A stretch of 64,000 bases of DNA from Pseudoalteromonas luteoviolacea H33-S (lineage in GTDB: Bacteria > Pseudomonadota > Gammaproteobacteria > Enterobacterales > Alteromonadaceae), in the NCBI RefSeq assembly GCF_001625695.1, contig NZ_AUXY01000070.1, positions 172,656 to 236,655 on the forward strand, given 5' to 3'. Made by a program: the position numbers and the translations under genes. Positions 54,724 to 63,895 of this stretch are shown piece after piece (positions within the stretch are counted from its first letter, which is position 1; the number at the start of each line of letters is the position of its first letter). The notes beneath the pieces are model-generated. The model saw nothing but the letters and a program-made list of their open reading frames with translations. It was not told the origin of the DNA and did no database searches.

Positions 54724-54744
54724 AGCCTGCTGATGATGCAGGCT
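54724..54744 (+). terminator. Weak terminator after yaiI
   Basis: AGCCTGC, loop TGATGAT, GCAGGCT, then TACTCTTCTT (broken U-tract). Confidence 0.5.
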
Positions 54745-54867
54745 TACTCTTCTTATCCATCCATCCACCCTCTTTAATCCCCATACTTGTATTGATCTTC
54801 GGTTCACTTTTTGTAAAGTAAGATGTCCAACCAATAAAGGGCACATAGTCTATCGAAGGAGAGTAAT

Positions 54868-55350
54868 ATGATAAGAGAGATGACACAGCAAGACTTTGTG
54901 GCATTTTGGCCTGTGTTTAAAGAGGTTATATTACAACAAGAAACCTATGCATATCATCCTAATATGTCACAAGAAGAAGCTTACCAAATTTGGTGTGCGC
55001 AGCCATTAAAAGCGTTTGCGTATGTTGAAAATGAACAAGTATTAGGGACGTATTATATTAAGTCCAATGCGATGGGCCCCAGTGACCATATTTGCAATTG
55101 TGGTTATATGGTTTCACCGAAAGCGCGTGGTAAGGGGTTAGCAAGAAAATTATGTGAGCACTCACAGGTACAAGCTTTGGCGCTTGGGTTTAAGGCGATG
55201 CAATTTAACTCAGTTGTTTCGAGTAATGAAATTGCGGTTTCGCTTTGGAAAAAGTTGGGGTATGAGATCATCGGTACTATTCCGAACGCTTATCGTCACC
55301 CTCAATTGGGGTTTGTTGATAGTTACATCATGTATAAGTGGCTTGCATAA
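54868..55350 (+). CDS. GNAT-family N-acetyltransferase
   Basis: 160 residues. Motif A: CGYMVSPKARGKGLARKLCEHS (about 72-93), with the RGKGLA loop for acetyl-CoA; motif B: MQFNSVVSSNEIAVSLWKKLGYEIIGTIP. GGAGAG is about 6 bases before the ATG. Substrate unknown. First of two adjacent acetyltransferases (18 bp apart) leading into a decayed fosA-like gene. Confidence 0.92.
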   Translation: MIREMTQQDFVAFWPVFKEVILQQETYAYHPNMSQEEAYQIWCAQPLKAFAYVENEQVLGTYYIKSNAMGPSDHICNCGYMVSPKARGKGLARKLCEHSQVQALALGFKAMQFNSVVSSNEIAVSLWKKLGYEIIGTIPNAYRHPQLGFVDSYIMYKWLA

Positions 55351-55368
55351 AAATAGAAGGAGTAAACC

Positions 55369-55854
55369 TTGAACAAGGAATTAGTGTTTTATTATTTAGC
55401 AGATAAACCTGAATACCTCTCGACAGTAGCTCGTTGGTATTACTCAGAGTGGTGTGAGCAAAGTGGTCGCTACACATTAGCGCAGATAACCGAAAAACTA
55501 CACAATTCATTAAATCGAAACGCGTTACCCAAAGTTGTTATCGCGATGATGGGTAGCCAGTTGGTGGCGGCTGCGGAGCTAAAAATTCGTGAAATGGATG
55601 ACTACCCACAATATGAACATTGGGTTGGTGGAGTGTATGTGGACGCGCAAATGAGAGGCATGCAGATTGGTAAAATGCTGATGTCTTATGTGGTGTCGCA
55701 AGCGAAATTAGCGCAGATAAACACGCTCTACTTGCAAACAGAGCGATTAGATGGCGGTTTATATCGTCAATTGGGCTTTGAACCAATGTTTGAGACACAT
55801 TCAAAGGGCTATCATGTGCTTGTGATGAAAAAATCACTGAGTTTGCCGGTATGA
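55369..55854 (+). CDS. GNAT-family N-acetyltransferase
   Basis: 161 residues. Motif A: GGVYVDAQMRGMQIGKMLMSYV (about 83-104), with MRGMQIG in place of the usual RGxGIG; motif B: INTLYLQTERLDGGLYRQLGFE. TTG start at 55369 with AGAAGGAG 6 bases before it. Its stop overlaps the ATG of the fosA-like relic by 4 bp (ATGA), so the two were once translated together. Confidence 0.87.
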   Translation: MNKELVFYYLADKPEYLSTVARWYYSEWCEQSGRYTLAQITEKLHNSLNRNALPKVVIAMMGSQLVAAAELKIREMDDYPQYEHWVGGVYVDAQMRGMQIGKMLMSYVVSQAKLAQINTLYLQTERLDGGLYRQLGFEPMFETHSKGYHVLVMKKSLSLPV

Positions 55855-56258
55855 TAACGGGTGTAAACTATATTACTTTGTCATTACCAGATCTTATTTC
55901 ATCGATTGAATTCTATCGTTTTCTCGGCGCTAAGGCTCATGTACGTTGGGAAAATGGTGTCTATTTATCACCGGACGATTTGTGGCTATGTTTATCTTAG
56001 TGTGACAAACTGCATAGCCCTTTTAGTGCTAAAAGTGACTATTACTATATGGCTTTGATTGTAGCGCAAGTTGAGCTAACGAACTTCGGTCATAAATTAT
56101 AAGCGCTTAATATAAATACTTGGCTAGAGAACCGCAGCGAAGATGAGTCGCTTTATATTCTTGACTCAGATGGGTATCGTGTGGGGTCATTGCAAAGTCG
56201 TCTTGGTAGTTTAAAAGCCAAGCCATATCAAGGGGTCGTGTGGTACAACGAACTTTGA
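55851..56258 (+). pseudogene. Decayed FosA-like glutathione transferase (VOC family)
   Basis: 136 codons in one frame, full FosA length, but with in-frame stops after codon 49 (TAG) and codon 83 (TAA). The reading ITGVNYITLSLPDLISSIEF..WENGVYLSPDDLWLCLS and WLENRSEDESLYILDSDG, then GSLQSRLGSLKAKPYQGV, follows FosA fosfomycin-resistance enzymes from end to end, as I remember them. The three metal ligands are gone: the first His is Y7, the second is Tyr in SDYYYMAL, and the segment with the Glu (KLEAHVG in FosA) is deleted after GYRV. So it is a clear relic, with no frameshift left to repair and no likely resistance activity. It overlaps the preceding GNAT gene by 4 bp. Confidence 0.85.
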
Positions 56259-56360
56259 ACAACTTCATTTAACAGTCAATATTGTCCGATTAATCACAAT
56301 TAAAATTAATAATGTTATTACATAACAATGGTTTAGGTTGTTTTTTTGGTCTTGACTTGA

Positions 56361-56389
56361 TTGACTTTAATTCGGCCAATGATTATATT
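56361..56389 (+). promoter_or_regulatory. Sigma-70 promoter of the metal-efflux genes
   Basis: TTGACT (56361-56366), 17-bp spacer, TATATT (56384-56389), about 33 bp before the His-rich gene. The spacer has no MerR-type long dyad that I can see, so the metal control mode is not evident. Confidence 0.7.
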
Positions 56390-56421
56390 GACGGCTCATT
56401 TATCATGCTAAGGTGCTAGAT

Positions 56422-56775
56422 TTGAATTGTCGGATGTTGGCTTACTGGGTGTTCGTGACCGTGATTGCATTGCAGTCGGTGTCTTTTGTGGCATCTCTAT
56501 CCGATGTACATTTAGTTGATGTAAAGCACCTCCAGTCTACACATTCTCATCAACATGATCTGCAAGTGACCAATACAGTAGAGCTCGATGAGCATGGTCA
56601 TGCCATTCAGGATTGCCATCACTGTGGTCATTGCTCTGGCAGTCATACCTCTTGGCTTAGCCGACACTGGCAAGAGGATGCCACACTCATGACTTCACTG
56701 GTTGTGGTGAATACACCTGATACACGCATCCGCAGAAGGGCGGAATCAAAATATAAACCTCCAATCTATTCTTAA
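56422..56775 (+). CDS. Small His-rich periplasmic protein, CzcI-like
   Basis: About 117 residues. An N-terminal hydrophobic signal (MLAYWVFVTVIALQSVSFVAS) and a His/Cys-rich middle (HLQSTHSHQHD, ELDEHGHAIQDCHHCGHCSGSH), suited to metal binding. I prefer the TTG at 56422, since AAGGTG lies 6 bases upstream; ATG 56434 and GTG 56413 are alternatives. Short periplasmic proteins of this kind (CzcI/CopI-like) sit ahead of RND metal-efflux operons and bind metal or regulate. Its promoter is just upstream; 263 bp separate it from the czcB-like gene. Confidence 0.7.
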   Translation: MNCRMLAYWVFVTVIALQSVSFVASLSDVHLVDVKHLQSTHSHQHDLQVTNTVELDEHGHAIQDCHHCGHCSGSHTSWLSRHWQEDATLMTSLVVVNTPDTRIRRRAESKYKPPIYS

Positions 56776-57038
56776 ATCCTTTTTTCACTCATTCGCTTTA
56801 AATTTAGAGCGTGTTTAGTGAGCCATTAATTAGGCGTTTGTTCATAGCACATGTTTGCTGAGCATTGTGACATGTGTACAAATGACAAACATAGTTTTAA
56901 CGCAAACAGCGTGTTGCGTTATGCCTCACATCAGTATGTATACCTGTTTGGTAGGTAAGCAGCGAACTGGTGCGTGGCTTTTATCATCCAATACCAGAGT
57001 GAGTTGAGCGTATTGGAGGATAGTTGGAGGTTTAAATT

Positions 57039-58217
57039 ATGAACTTTTTAAATACAAGATATGTATTAGTCGTGGTAATTCTGAGCGGATTTTTTAGTTT
57101 TTCTGCGAGTGCATTAACTGCAGCTCATGACCATGACCATCAAGAGGATGAGCATTCTCATCACGTCGATGTAAACCGAGGTAAAGATGACACTCATCAA
57201 CATACAAATGAATATGCGGTACTCAATGAAGCACAGCGTCGTATCGTGGGTATTGAAATTGCTGAAGTCAAAAAAACAAACTACCAATTAACTCAATCTG
57301 CGTCTGCTGAAGTGAAAGCAAACGGCTATACCAGTTACATAGTCTCTCCTAGAACTGATTCTGTTGTGGTAAATCGCCATGTCACATTGGGAGATAAAGT
57401 ATCACAAGGTCAAAAATTGGTGACTTTATTTAGTCAAGAGGTGGCCAGCGCGCAAGCTGAATATCGGTTGGCGAGAAGTGAGTGGTTGAGAATGGCGAAA
57501 TTGACAGGAACCGCTGTTAGTGAAAGTGAAAAGCTAGCAGGAAAAACCCGCTTTGATGCAGCCTATGGTCAGCTTATTGCTCTAGGGTTAAGTGATTCTG
57601 CGATTAAACGCTTACATAGTTTAGCGAATGAGACCTTGGGAGAATACACCTTGATTGCGCAGCAAGTTGGGGTGGTGCTCGATGACGACTTTTCACAAGG
57701 GCAACGAGTTGAAGCAGGGTATGCGCTGATGATGCTAGCGGATGAAAGTACACTGTGGGTGGAGGCTAAGTTACCCGTTCAGGCTGATATAGAGCCACAC
57801 AATATAGACCAAGCTGAAGTGGTGTTTAAAGACAGAAAGTACGCTGCCGAGGTGATCCAGCAAACTCATACAATCGACCCCATTACTCGTACCAAGGTGA
57901 TCCGATTATCAGTAGATAACAAAGGTGATGTGTTACATGCGGGTATGTTTGTTGAGGTGCAGTTAACAATGCACTCGACAGAGCAAGCTATGCTGGTGCC
58001 AGAGTCTGCGGTGGTCAGAGACCAAGCACAAAATTGGGTTGTGTTTGTGGAACAGAGCGATGGTGCATTGAAACCTGTTCAGATACGTTTAGGTGCTCAA
58101 GTTGGAAAACACCGGGTGATTTATGGTTTAGATAGCCCCAGTCGATTAGCGGTTAGAGGTGCATTTTTTATTGCCTCAGAGCTAGCCAAAAGTAACTTTG
58201 ACCCGCATAACCACTGA
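57039..58217 (+). CDS. RND efflux periplasmic adaptor, CzcB/CusB-like
   Basis: 392 residues. Signal peptide (to about 27, ASALTAA), then a His/Asp-rich metal-binding stretch (HDHDHQEDEHSHHVDV, about 29-44, and HQHTNE near 53). Adaptor core with GDKVSQGQKLVTLFSQEV, a hairpin with EYRLARSEWLRMAKLTGT, and barrel/MP parts (GVVLDDDFSQGQRVEAGYALMMLADESTLWVEAKLP; IDPITRTKVIRLSVDN; VPESAVVRDQ). It hands periplasmic metal to the RND pump that follows. The next gene starts 13 bp later. Confidence 0.9.
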   Translation: MNFLNTRYVLVVVILSGFFSFSASALTAAHDHDHQEDEHSHHVDVNRGKDDTHQHTNEYAVLNEAQRRIVGIEIAEVKKTNYQLTQSASAEVKANGYTSYIVSPRTDSVVVNRHVTLGDKVSQGQKLVTLFSQEVASAQAEYRLARSEWLRMAKLTGTAVSESEKLAGKTRFDAAYGQLIALGLSDSAIKRLHSLANETLGEYTLIAQQVGVVLDDDFSQGQRVEAGYALMMLADESTLWVEAKLPVQADIEPHNIDQAEVVFKDRKYAAEVIQQTHTIDPITRTKVIRLSVDNKGDVLHAGMFVEVQLTMHSTEQAMLVPESAVVRDQAQNWVVFVEQSDGALKPVQIRLGAQVGKHRVIYGLDSPSRLAVRGAFFIASELAKSNFDPHNH

Positions 58218-58230
58218 TGGGAGCTCGAAT

Positions 58231-61200
58231 ATGTTGAATTATATGATTTCATGGTCAGTGAATAACCGCTATTTGATACTGGTTGCTGTACTCGCGTTGC
58301 TGCTTGCAAGCATTACAGTGACACAAAAGCTATCTCTCGATGCTTTTCCAGATGTAACAAATACCCAAGTAGTCATAAATACGGAAGCGCCTGGGCTAGG
58401 TGCAGATGAAGTTGAACAGTTGATCACTTACCCGATTGAAGCTGTGATGTATGCTTTACCGGATGTTGCTCAAGTACGTTCTACATCAAAAACGGGGCTG
58501 TCAGGCGTAACTGTTGCTTTTAAAGAAGGGGTTGATATTTATTTTGCTAGACAGCTTGTCTTTGAACGGTTGCAACAGGCTAAAGCGCAGATCCCCATTG
58601 GTATCGGTATACCAGAGATAGGCCCAAACACCTCAGGTCTTGGACAAATATTTCAATATCTAATCGTATCGGAGCCAGACTCTGGTTACGACACTATGGC
58701 ACTGAGAAGTTTAAATGACTGGTTGGTAAAAATGATACTTATGCCAGTTGATGGCGTGACCGATGTATTGTCATTTGGCGGTGAGGTAAAGCAGTACCAA
58801 GTGAACCTTAACCCACAAAAATTACTTTCCTACGAACTTAGGCAGTCAGATATTCAATCCGCGCTGGAAAAAAACAATGTGAACGCGGGTGGCTGGTATA
58901 TGGAGAGAGGGCAAGAGCAGTTAGTGATCCGAGGGGCTGGTTGGTTTGCCAGTGGCGAGAAAGGGCTAAAGCAAATTAGTAAAGTCCCAGTTAAAGTCAT
59001 TGAGGGCACAACGATACATGTCGGCGATGTTGCAGATGTTCAGATCGGCGCTGAAATTCGACAAGGTGCAGTGACCATGACTCGGCGAAATAACCTTGGT
59101 GAAGTAGAGGTGATGGGTGAGGTTGTGTCAGGGATTGTACTCAAACGTACAGGTGCCAATAGTAAAGAAACCATTGATGCTATCTATGAAAGATTAGCGC
59201 GTTTAGAGCAAGCCTTACCGAAAGGCGTAAAAATTATGCCATTTTACGATCAGAGTGACTTAGTCGATAAGGCGGTGGAAACGGTTGCTAGCGCATTGGG
59301 TCTTGCATTTATATTTATCAGTCTTGTACTGACGTTATTTTTATTAAATCTAAGGGCGGCGCTATTAGTGCTGATATCCATTCCGTTGTCGATAGGTATG
59401 GCGCTAATGACAATGACGTGGCTTGGGATCTCGGCTAATTTAATGTCATTGGGTGGGTTAGCCATTGCCATTGGTATGTTAGTAGATGGCTCGGTAGTGA
59501 TGGTTGAAAATATTGTTCGAAAACTTCAAGAACAAGGTGATGATATTAAAAATAACCAGAACAGTGTGTTATCCATCGTGTCCTTTGCAGCTAAAGAAGT
59601 CACATATTCTATTTTCTTTGCTTCATTAATTATTTTACTCGTGTTTATGCCATTGTTTAGTTTCGAGGGTGTTGAAGCTAGGATGTTCGAACCTATGGCC
59701 ATTAGCATCATGTTAGCGGTGGCTTTTGCTGTTATCGTTGCCCTGATCTTTGTGCCAGCGCTTGCCTGTATCGCTTATCGAAGTGGCATATCCATTCGAC
59801 CCAATAAAGCCGCAGCTCGTTTAGAGGCGATGTATCGAGCGTGTTTGGTCAAAGTGATGGATAAGCGTAGAGCTTTAGTTGTGGCTGTAATTAGCTTGAT
59901 ATGCATAAGCGCTTTTTTAGCGACTAAATTAGGTACTGAATTTGCGCCGGAGTTAGAAGAAGGTACGATTAATTTACGTGTTACGCTTGCGTCATCGGCC
60001 AGCTTAGAAATCGCACTCGATGTTGCGCCAAAAATTGAAGCATATTTACTAGAGATACCTGAAGTCTCTTATGCACTTAGTCGGATTGGCCGAGCGGAAA
60101 TTGGCGGGGACCCAGAACCGGTTAATAATATAGAAATTTATATTGGGCTTAAACCAATTGAACAGTGGCAAAGTGCATCCAATCGCTCTGAACTTCAAGC
60201 GCTTATGAAGCATAAGCTAGCTGTGTTTCCGGGCATACAACTTAACTTCTCTCAACCAATAGCGACGCGGGTTGATGAGCTGCTATCAGGTGTCAAAGCG
60301 CAATTGGCAATTAAGTTAATGGGGCCGGATTTAGATGTTCTGGCGCAAAAGGGAACGGAAGTGGAGGCCGTTATTCGACAAATTGAGGGGGCTGTAGATG
60401 TCGCGATGGAACAAGTTAATGGTGAGGCACAGCTTTTAATCACTCCGGATCGACAGGCGCTAGCGAGATTTAATTTGACAGTGTCAGATATTATGTCAGT
60501 GGTTAATGAAGGTGTCGGAGGCCAGCATGTGGGCCAAATTGTCAATGGTAATGAACGATACGACATATACCTGCGTTTAGACAAAGTATTTCGTAACAAC
60601 CCCAAAGCAATATCAAATTTAATATTAGTTGCACCGAGTGGAGAATGGGTGCGGCTTGGTGATGTGGCTCATGTGGCAATAACGACAGGCACACCACAAA
60701 TTAGGCGAGACGATGTGCAAAGACGTGTCGTTATCGAGGCGAATATAGAGGGCCGAGATATGGGCAGTGTTGTCTCTGATATTTATGAGCAAGTAGCAGA
60801 GCAAGTAGCACTTCCTGCTGGTTACTCAGTCGTGATTGGAGGACAGTTTGAGCGTCAGCAGCGTGCTCAACAGAAATTACTTATGATAGTGCCTTTATCA
60901 TTGATATTAATCAGCTTAATGCTGTTTTGCATCTTTCGTTCAGTCAGGCAGGCTTTATTGATATTGCTCACCATCCCGCTCGCAGTTGTCGGTGGGGTGT
61001 GTGCGCTTTACTTTTCTGGTCTCTATCTATCAGTTGCTAGTTCCGTGGGATTTATTACCTTGTTTGGTGTGGCTATTTTAAATGGGGTCGTGATGGTAGA
61101 GAGCATTAATAAACAAGGACGTGATAAAGATATTTATGGTGCGGTGTTAAGTGGTGCAAGTGTGCGTATACGTCCAGTGTTGATGACTGCTATTACCTCA

Positions 61201-61380
61201 GCATTAGGCCTTATTCCTATGCTGTTGTCACATGGTGTGGGGGCTGAACTACAAAAGCCAATTGCAGCAGTTGTGATTGGGGGCTTGGTGAGCTCAACAC
61301 TCCTAACGCTTATTATCATTCCAATCTTTTACCCAACTTTTTCACGGCAAAAGTGGTTGAGTGATAGTGGAACGCCATAA
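58231..61380 (+). CDS. Heavy-metal RND efflux pump, CzcA/CusA-like
   Basis: 1049 residues with the twelve-helix RND plan: helix 1 LILVAVLALLLASITV; periplasmic loops with LDAFPDVTNTQVVINTEAPG; helix 4 region LGGLAIAIGMLVDGSVVMVEN, whose acidic residues carry protons. ATG at 58231 has GGGAG 7 bases before it; the frame open to 58198 would overlap the adaptor gene. The helix-4 pattern is neither that of CzcA (DFG...DGAV) nor exactly of CusA (AIAIGAMVDA), so the metal cannot be assigned. No outer-membrane channel (CzcC/CusC) follows; it may be encoded elsewhere. Confidence 0.92.
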   Translation: MLNYMISWSVNNRYLILVAVLALLLASITVTQKLSLDAFPDVTNTQVVINTEAPGLGADEVEQLITYPIEAVMYALPDVAQVRSTSKTGLSGVTVAFKEGVDIYFARQLVFERLQQAKAQIPIGIGIPEIGPNTSGLGQIFQYLIVSEPDSGYDTMALRSLNDWLVKMILMPVDGVTDVLSFGGEVKQYQVNLNPQKLLSYELRQSDIQSALEKNNVNAGGWYMERGQEQLVIRGAGWFASGEKGLKQISKVPVKVIEGTTIHVGDVADVQIGAEIRQGAVTMTRRNNLGEVEVMGEVVSGIVLKRTGANSKETIDAIYERLARLEQALPKGVKIMPFYDQSDLVDKAVETVASALGLAFIFISLVLTLFLLNLRAALLVLISIPLSIGMALMTMTWLGISANLMSLGGLAIAIGMLVDGSVVMVENIVRKLQEQGDDIKNNQNSVLSIVSFAAKEVTYSIFFASLIILLVFMPLFSFEGVEARMFEPMAISIMLAVAFAVIVALIFVPALACIAYRSGISIRPNKAAARLEAMYRACLVKVMDKRRALVVAVISLICISAFLATKLGTEFAPELEEGTINLRVTLASSASLEIALDVAPKIEAYLLEIPEVSYALSRIGRAEIGGDPEPVNNIEIYIGLKPIEQWQSASNRSELQALMKHKLAVFPGIQLNFSQPIATRVDELLSGVKAQLAIKLMGPDLDVLAQKGTEVEAVIRQIEGAVDVAMEQVNGEAQLLITPDRQALARFNLTVSDIMSVVNEGVGGQHVGQIVNGNERYDIYLRLDKVFRNNPKAISNLILVAPSGEWVRLGDVAHVAITTGTPQIRRDDVQRRVVIEANIEGRDMGSVVSDIYEQVAEQVALPAGYSVVIGGQFERQQRAQQKLLMIVPLSLILISLMLFCIFRSVRQALLILLTIPLAVVGGVCALYFSGLYLSVASSVGFITLFGVAILNGVVMVESINKQGRDKDIYGAVLSGASVRIRPVLMTAITSALGLIPMLLSHGVGAELQKPIAAVVIGGLVSSTLLTLIIIPIFYPTFSRQKWLSDSGTP

Positions 61381-61390
61381 TTGATGATTA

Positions 61391-61424
61391 AATATAAAGC
61401 TCACTATGTGAGCTTTATATTTTA
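61391..61424 (+). terminator. Terminator after the czcA-like gene
   Basis: AATATAAAGCTCAC, loop TAT, GTGAGCTTTATATT, TTT: a 14-bp perfect stem 10 bp after the stop, ending just before the next gene. Confidence 0.8.
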
Positions 61425-61431
61425 ATGGGGC

Positions 61432-61743
61432 ATGAGAATGGCTAGAAAATTTGAGAGCTTCCAAGCGTTTTATCAATTTTATTTGCAAGAGCATCAAAAC
61501 AAGCATTGCCGCAGAATGCATTTTGTTGGTTCTTCGCTGGTTATAGCGATATTGATTGCTATGTTAATCACGCAATATTGGGCACTCTTACTTGCACAGC
61601 CAATATGTGGCTATGGATTTGCGTGGTTTGGACATTTTTATTATGAACATAACAAGCCAGCAACTTTTCAATATCCACTCTACAGCTTTTTGGCAGACTG
61701 GGTGATGTTCAAAGATATCATCACCCGAAAAGTTATGATTTAA
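61432..61743 (+). CDS. DUF962 / Mpo1-like membrane protein
   Basis: 103 residues. Two membrane helices (about 33-50 and 55-72) and the family motifs HFVGSSLVIAI and FGHFYYEHNKPATFQYPLYS, with the conserved His/Glu/Asn that bind iron in Mpo1, a dioxygenase that shortens hydroxy fatty acids in yeast. The bacterial role is unknown. Start ATG 61432 or ATG 61438; the GGGG run at about 61426-61429 suits the second. Its 3' end overlaps the convergent exporter gene by 11 bp. Confidence 0.85.
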   Translation: MRMARKFESFQAFYQFYLQEHQNKHCRRMHFVGSSLVIAILIAMLITQYWALLLAQPICGYGFAWFGHFYYEHNKPATFQYPLYSFLADWVMFKDIITRKVMI

Positions 61744-62656
61744 GTTTTGTGGGCTTATTAAGTAAATAAACGGCGCTTAGAGCCAATAATGCGCCACAAG
61801 ACATGGTTAAACTTAGGTCTTCGTCGAAATACCACATAGACATGCCCATAGCAGTCACCGGCACAATGAAAATGAACGAGCTAGAACGACTCGGTCCTAA
61901 TTGCTGAGTGGCAAAAAAGAAAATGCTGGTGGCGATACTTACCACAATAATTGACAGATACAGCATATGGTACCAGTAGGTACTTGAATAGTTAGCTATA
62001 TTACTGATTGGAGATAAATCATATGCGAATAGATAACTTAAAAGCATTGCCCAAAAATACATCAATGTGCTGAACGTTAGAAAGTCACTAAATTTAGTAC
62101 CTTGCTTACTGATAAGTGTTAAAAAAGCCCATGTTAACGAGGCTAATAAGAAATAAGCGTTTCCTGATGCCAGTATTTGAGCGACATCAAAAAGCCAAAT
62201 TTCAATCATAAAGAGCCCGCCAACGATCCCCAATATACAGCCTATGAGTTGTGTGTTAGACAGTGTGCTACGTAAAATCAAGGTGCTAAGAATAATGGTA
62301 AATATAGGGTTTGTTGTGGTAACAAGCATGCCTCCTTTGCCTGGTAATCCGTCATGCAACCCTAAAAAGAATAATTGATTATAGGCCGCCATCAATAAAC
62401 CGGCAGGAATGGACCATAATAGAGCTTTACGAGAGAAAGCAAGTTTGTGCAACTGAGATTTATGCATCAGAAATAAAATAGGTGCCATACTAATGGTAGC
62501 CAGTGCGATACGATAAAATACTGTGATTTCAGCGGGCGCCATATCTGCAATAATTTTTCCTGATATCCAACTTGAACCCCATACGAGCATTGCCATGATA
62601 AGCGCTAAAACGACCGTTGTATTCTTTGAAGTGTTTTGTAAAACCGCGGTAGACAT
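61733..62656 (-). CDS. EamA/DMT-family transporter
   Basis: 307 residues with ten membrane helices in two EamA repeats: LALIMAMLVWGSSWISGKII, FYRIALATISM and MLVTTTNPIFTIILSTLIL in the first, GSNAYFLLASLTWAFLTLIS-type and LSIIVVSIATSIFFFATQQLG with SSSFIFIVPVTAMGMSMWYF in the second. These proteins export or exchange small metabolites or amino acids; the substrate is unknown. ATG at 62656 has GAGGAAA 4-5 bases before it; an upstream start at 62704 is less likely. Confidence 0.88.
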   Translation of the reverse strand: MSTAVLQNTSKNTTVVLALIMAMLVWGSSWISGKIIADMAPAEITVFYRIALATISMAPILFLMHKSQLHKLAFSRKALLWSIPAGLLMAAYNQLFFLGLHDGLPGKGGMLVTTTNPIFTIILSTLILRSTLSNTQLIGCILGIVGGLFMIEIWLFDVAQILASGNAYFLLASLTWAFLTLISKQGTKFSDFLTFSTLMYFWAMLLSYLFAYDLSPISNIANYSSTYWYHMLYLSIIVVSIATSIFFFATQQLGPSRSSSFIFIVPVTAMGMSMWYFDEDLSLTMSCGALLALSAVYLLNKPTKLKS

Positions 62657-62904
62657 TAATTTCCTCGATAATTGCAGCATAAAAAGCAACACACTGTGAT
62701 GCACTAATAGTGTACATATTGAATTATAGTTAAAGTTAAAGTAATGATTTTTATGATTTTATTTTCTATAAGAATATCTTGGCTCTAGCTTCATAAAATC
62801 ATAAGTACAAAAAGCAAGTCAGTGTAGAGTATAAAGTAAACAGGGACGAGTTTATTACAATTGTGCCTGTGCGCATAGCTGGGCAGACTAATAAAGGAAA
62901 TAAT

Positions 62905-63255
62905 ATGGCGTTATTAATGAGAGTGATGTTCCTGAGTTCACTTTTAGCCAGCAATGTCAGTAAAGCCAATTCATTTAACGATCACTTACAAGTCGAGCAA
63001 ATCATAAGAAACCACTTCAATTCATTAATTGCGAATACTTCGCAAGAGCAGGATGATGATGGCGGTAACATCGAGAAGAATAAAAAAGATGGAGAAACAG
63101 ATCAAACAGACGATATGTCGATGCTGGATGTAAGGGTCATATCAATTGAGGGGGCGTTGGCTTCTGTACAGTTGATTATTGATGATGATGTTGAAGATAT
63201 CTATTTAATAAAAAACCAATATGGTTCGTGGGAAATGCAAGGGGTGTTGCATTGA
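62905..63255 (+). CDS. Small secreted acidic protein, hypothetical
   Basis: 116 residues with a signal peptide (MALLMRVMFLSSLLASNVSKA). The middle is very acidic and charged (QEQDDDGGNIEKNKKDGETDQTDD), then a small beta-type C-terminal part (MLDVRVISIEGALASVQLII and DIYLIKNQYGSWEMQG). AAAGGAA lies 5-6 bases before the ATG at 62905. No family recognised. Not linked to its neighbours by spacing. Confidence 0.65.
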   Translation: MALLMRVMFLSSLLASNVSKANSFNDHLQVEQIIRNHFNSLIANTSQEQDDDGGNIEKNKKDGETDQTDDMSMLDVRVISIEGALASVQLIIDDDVEDIYLIKNQYGSWEMQGVLH

Positions 63256-63392
63256 AACCGAAACAACACCTGTGACTCACTGAAATACAGCCTTTGATGG
63301 GTGATTACAATCTAGCTGTAATGCCCCGTAATTGCTTTTAATCTGAATCTCCCTATAGTTGCACATAGATTATTCAGTTTGAGGGAAACGCT

Positions 63393-63731
63393 ATGGCTGC
63401 AAAAGTTACAGTTACATTCATTAATAAAACCAAAACGCCAATGTTTGCGTTTTTGTGCCAAGGAAAACAAATTTTAGCGCTAACTTTAACGCAAATATTT
63501 CCTGGGTCGGCTTATAGATTATCTGAAGAGGTTGAAGATTTAGAAGATCTACAAGTTGGATTTGGTCAGTCTTGGTCAGCAGCTGAACTGGAAATGCAGC
63601 TAGATGTTAAAAGAGGGGTAACAGACTTCAATGTAACTTTAGACAATGAAGGAGCAATGGAGATCGTGACAAACGGTGACCTAAAATTAAAGCGCAAACA
63701 TTACTTTTATGACACTGCGATAGGCCATTAA
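63393..63731 (+). CDS. Hypothetical small protein, cytoplasmic
   Basis: 112 residues, no signal or membrane helix. Beta-rich pattern (KVTVTFINKTKTPMFAFLCQ, QILALTLTQIFPGSAYRLS) with an acidic turn (EEVEDLEDLQVG), so perhaps a small beta sandwich. GAGGGAAA lies about 6 bases before the ATG. I do not recognise it. It is the last protein gene before the rRNA operon promoter. Confidence 0.65.
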   Translation: MAAKVTVTFINKTKTPMFAFLCQGKQILALTLTQIFPGSAYRLSEEVEDLEDLQVGFGQSWSAAELEMQLDVKRGVTDFNVTLDNEGAMEIVTNGDLKLKRKHYFYDTAIGH

Positions 63732-63895
63732 GTAATAAGGCAGTTCATAGCGGCTTTTTACAGTAAGTTTCCCCAATAGAGAGCGCAGCTTGAAGCCTGC
63801 GTTCATTTATTGTTGATAACATCAGCTTTCTTTATATCTGCATAATATACCCACTTTGACGTAATCATCTTTAACTGCAAGCTATCTCTTTTGCT

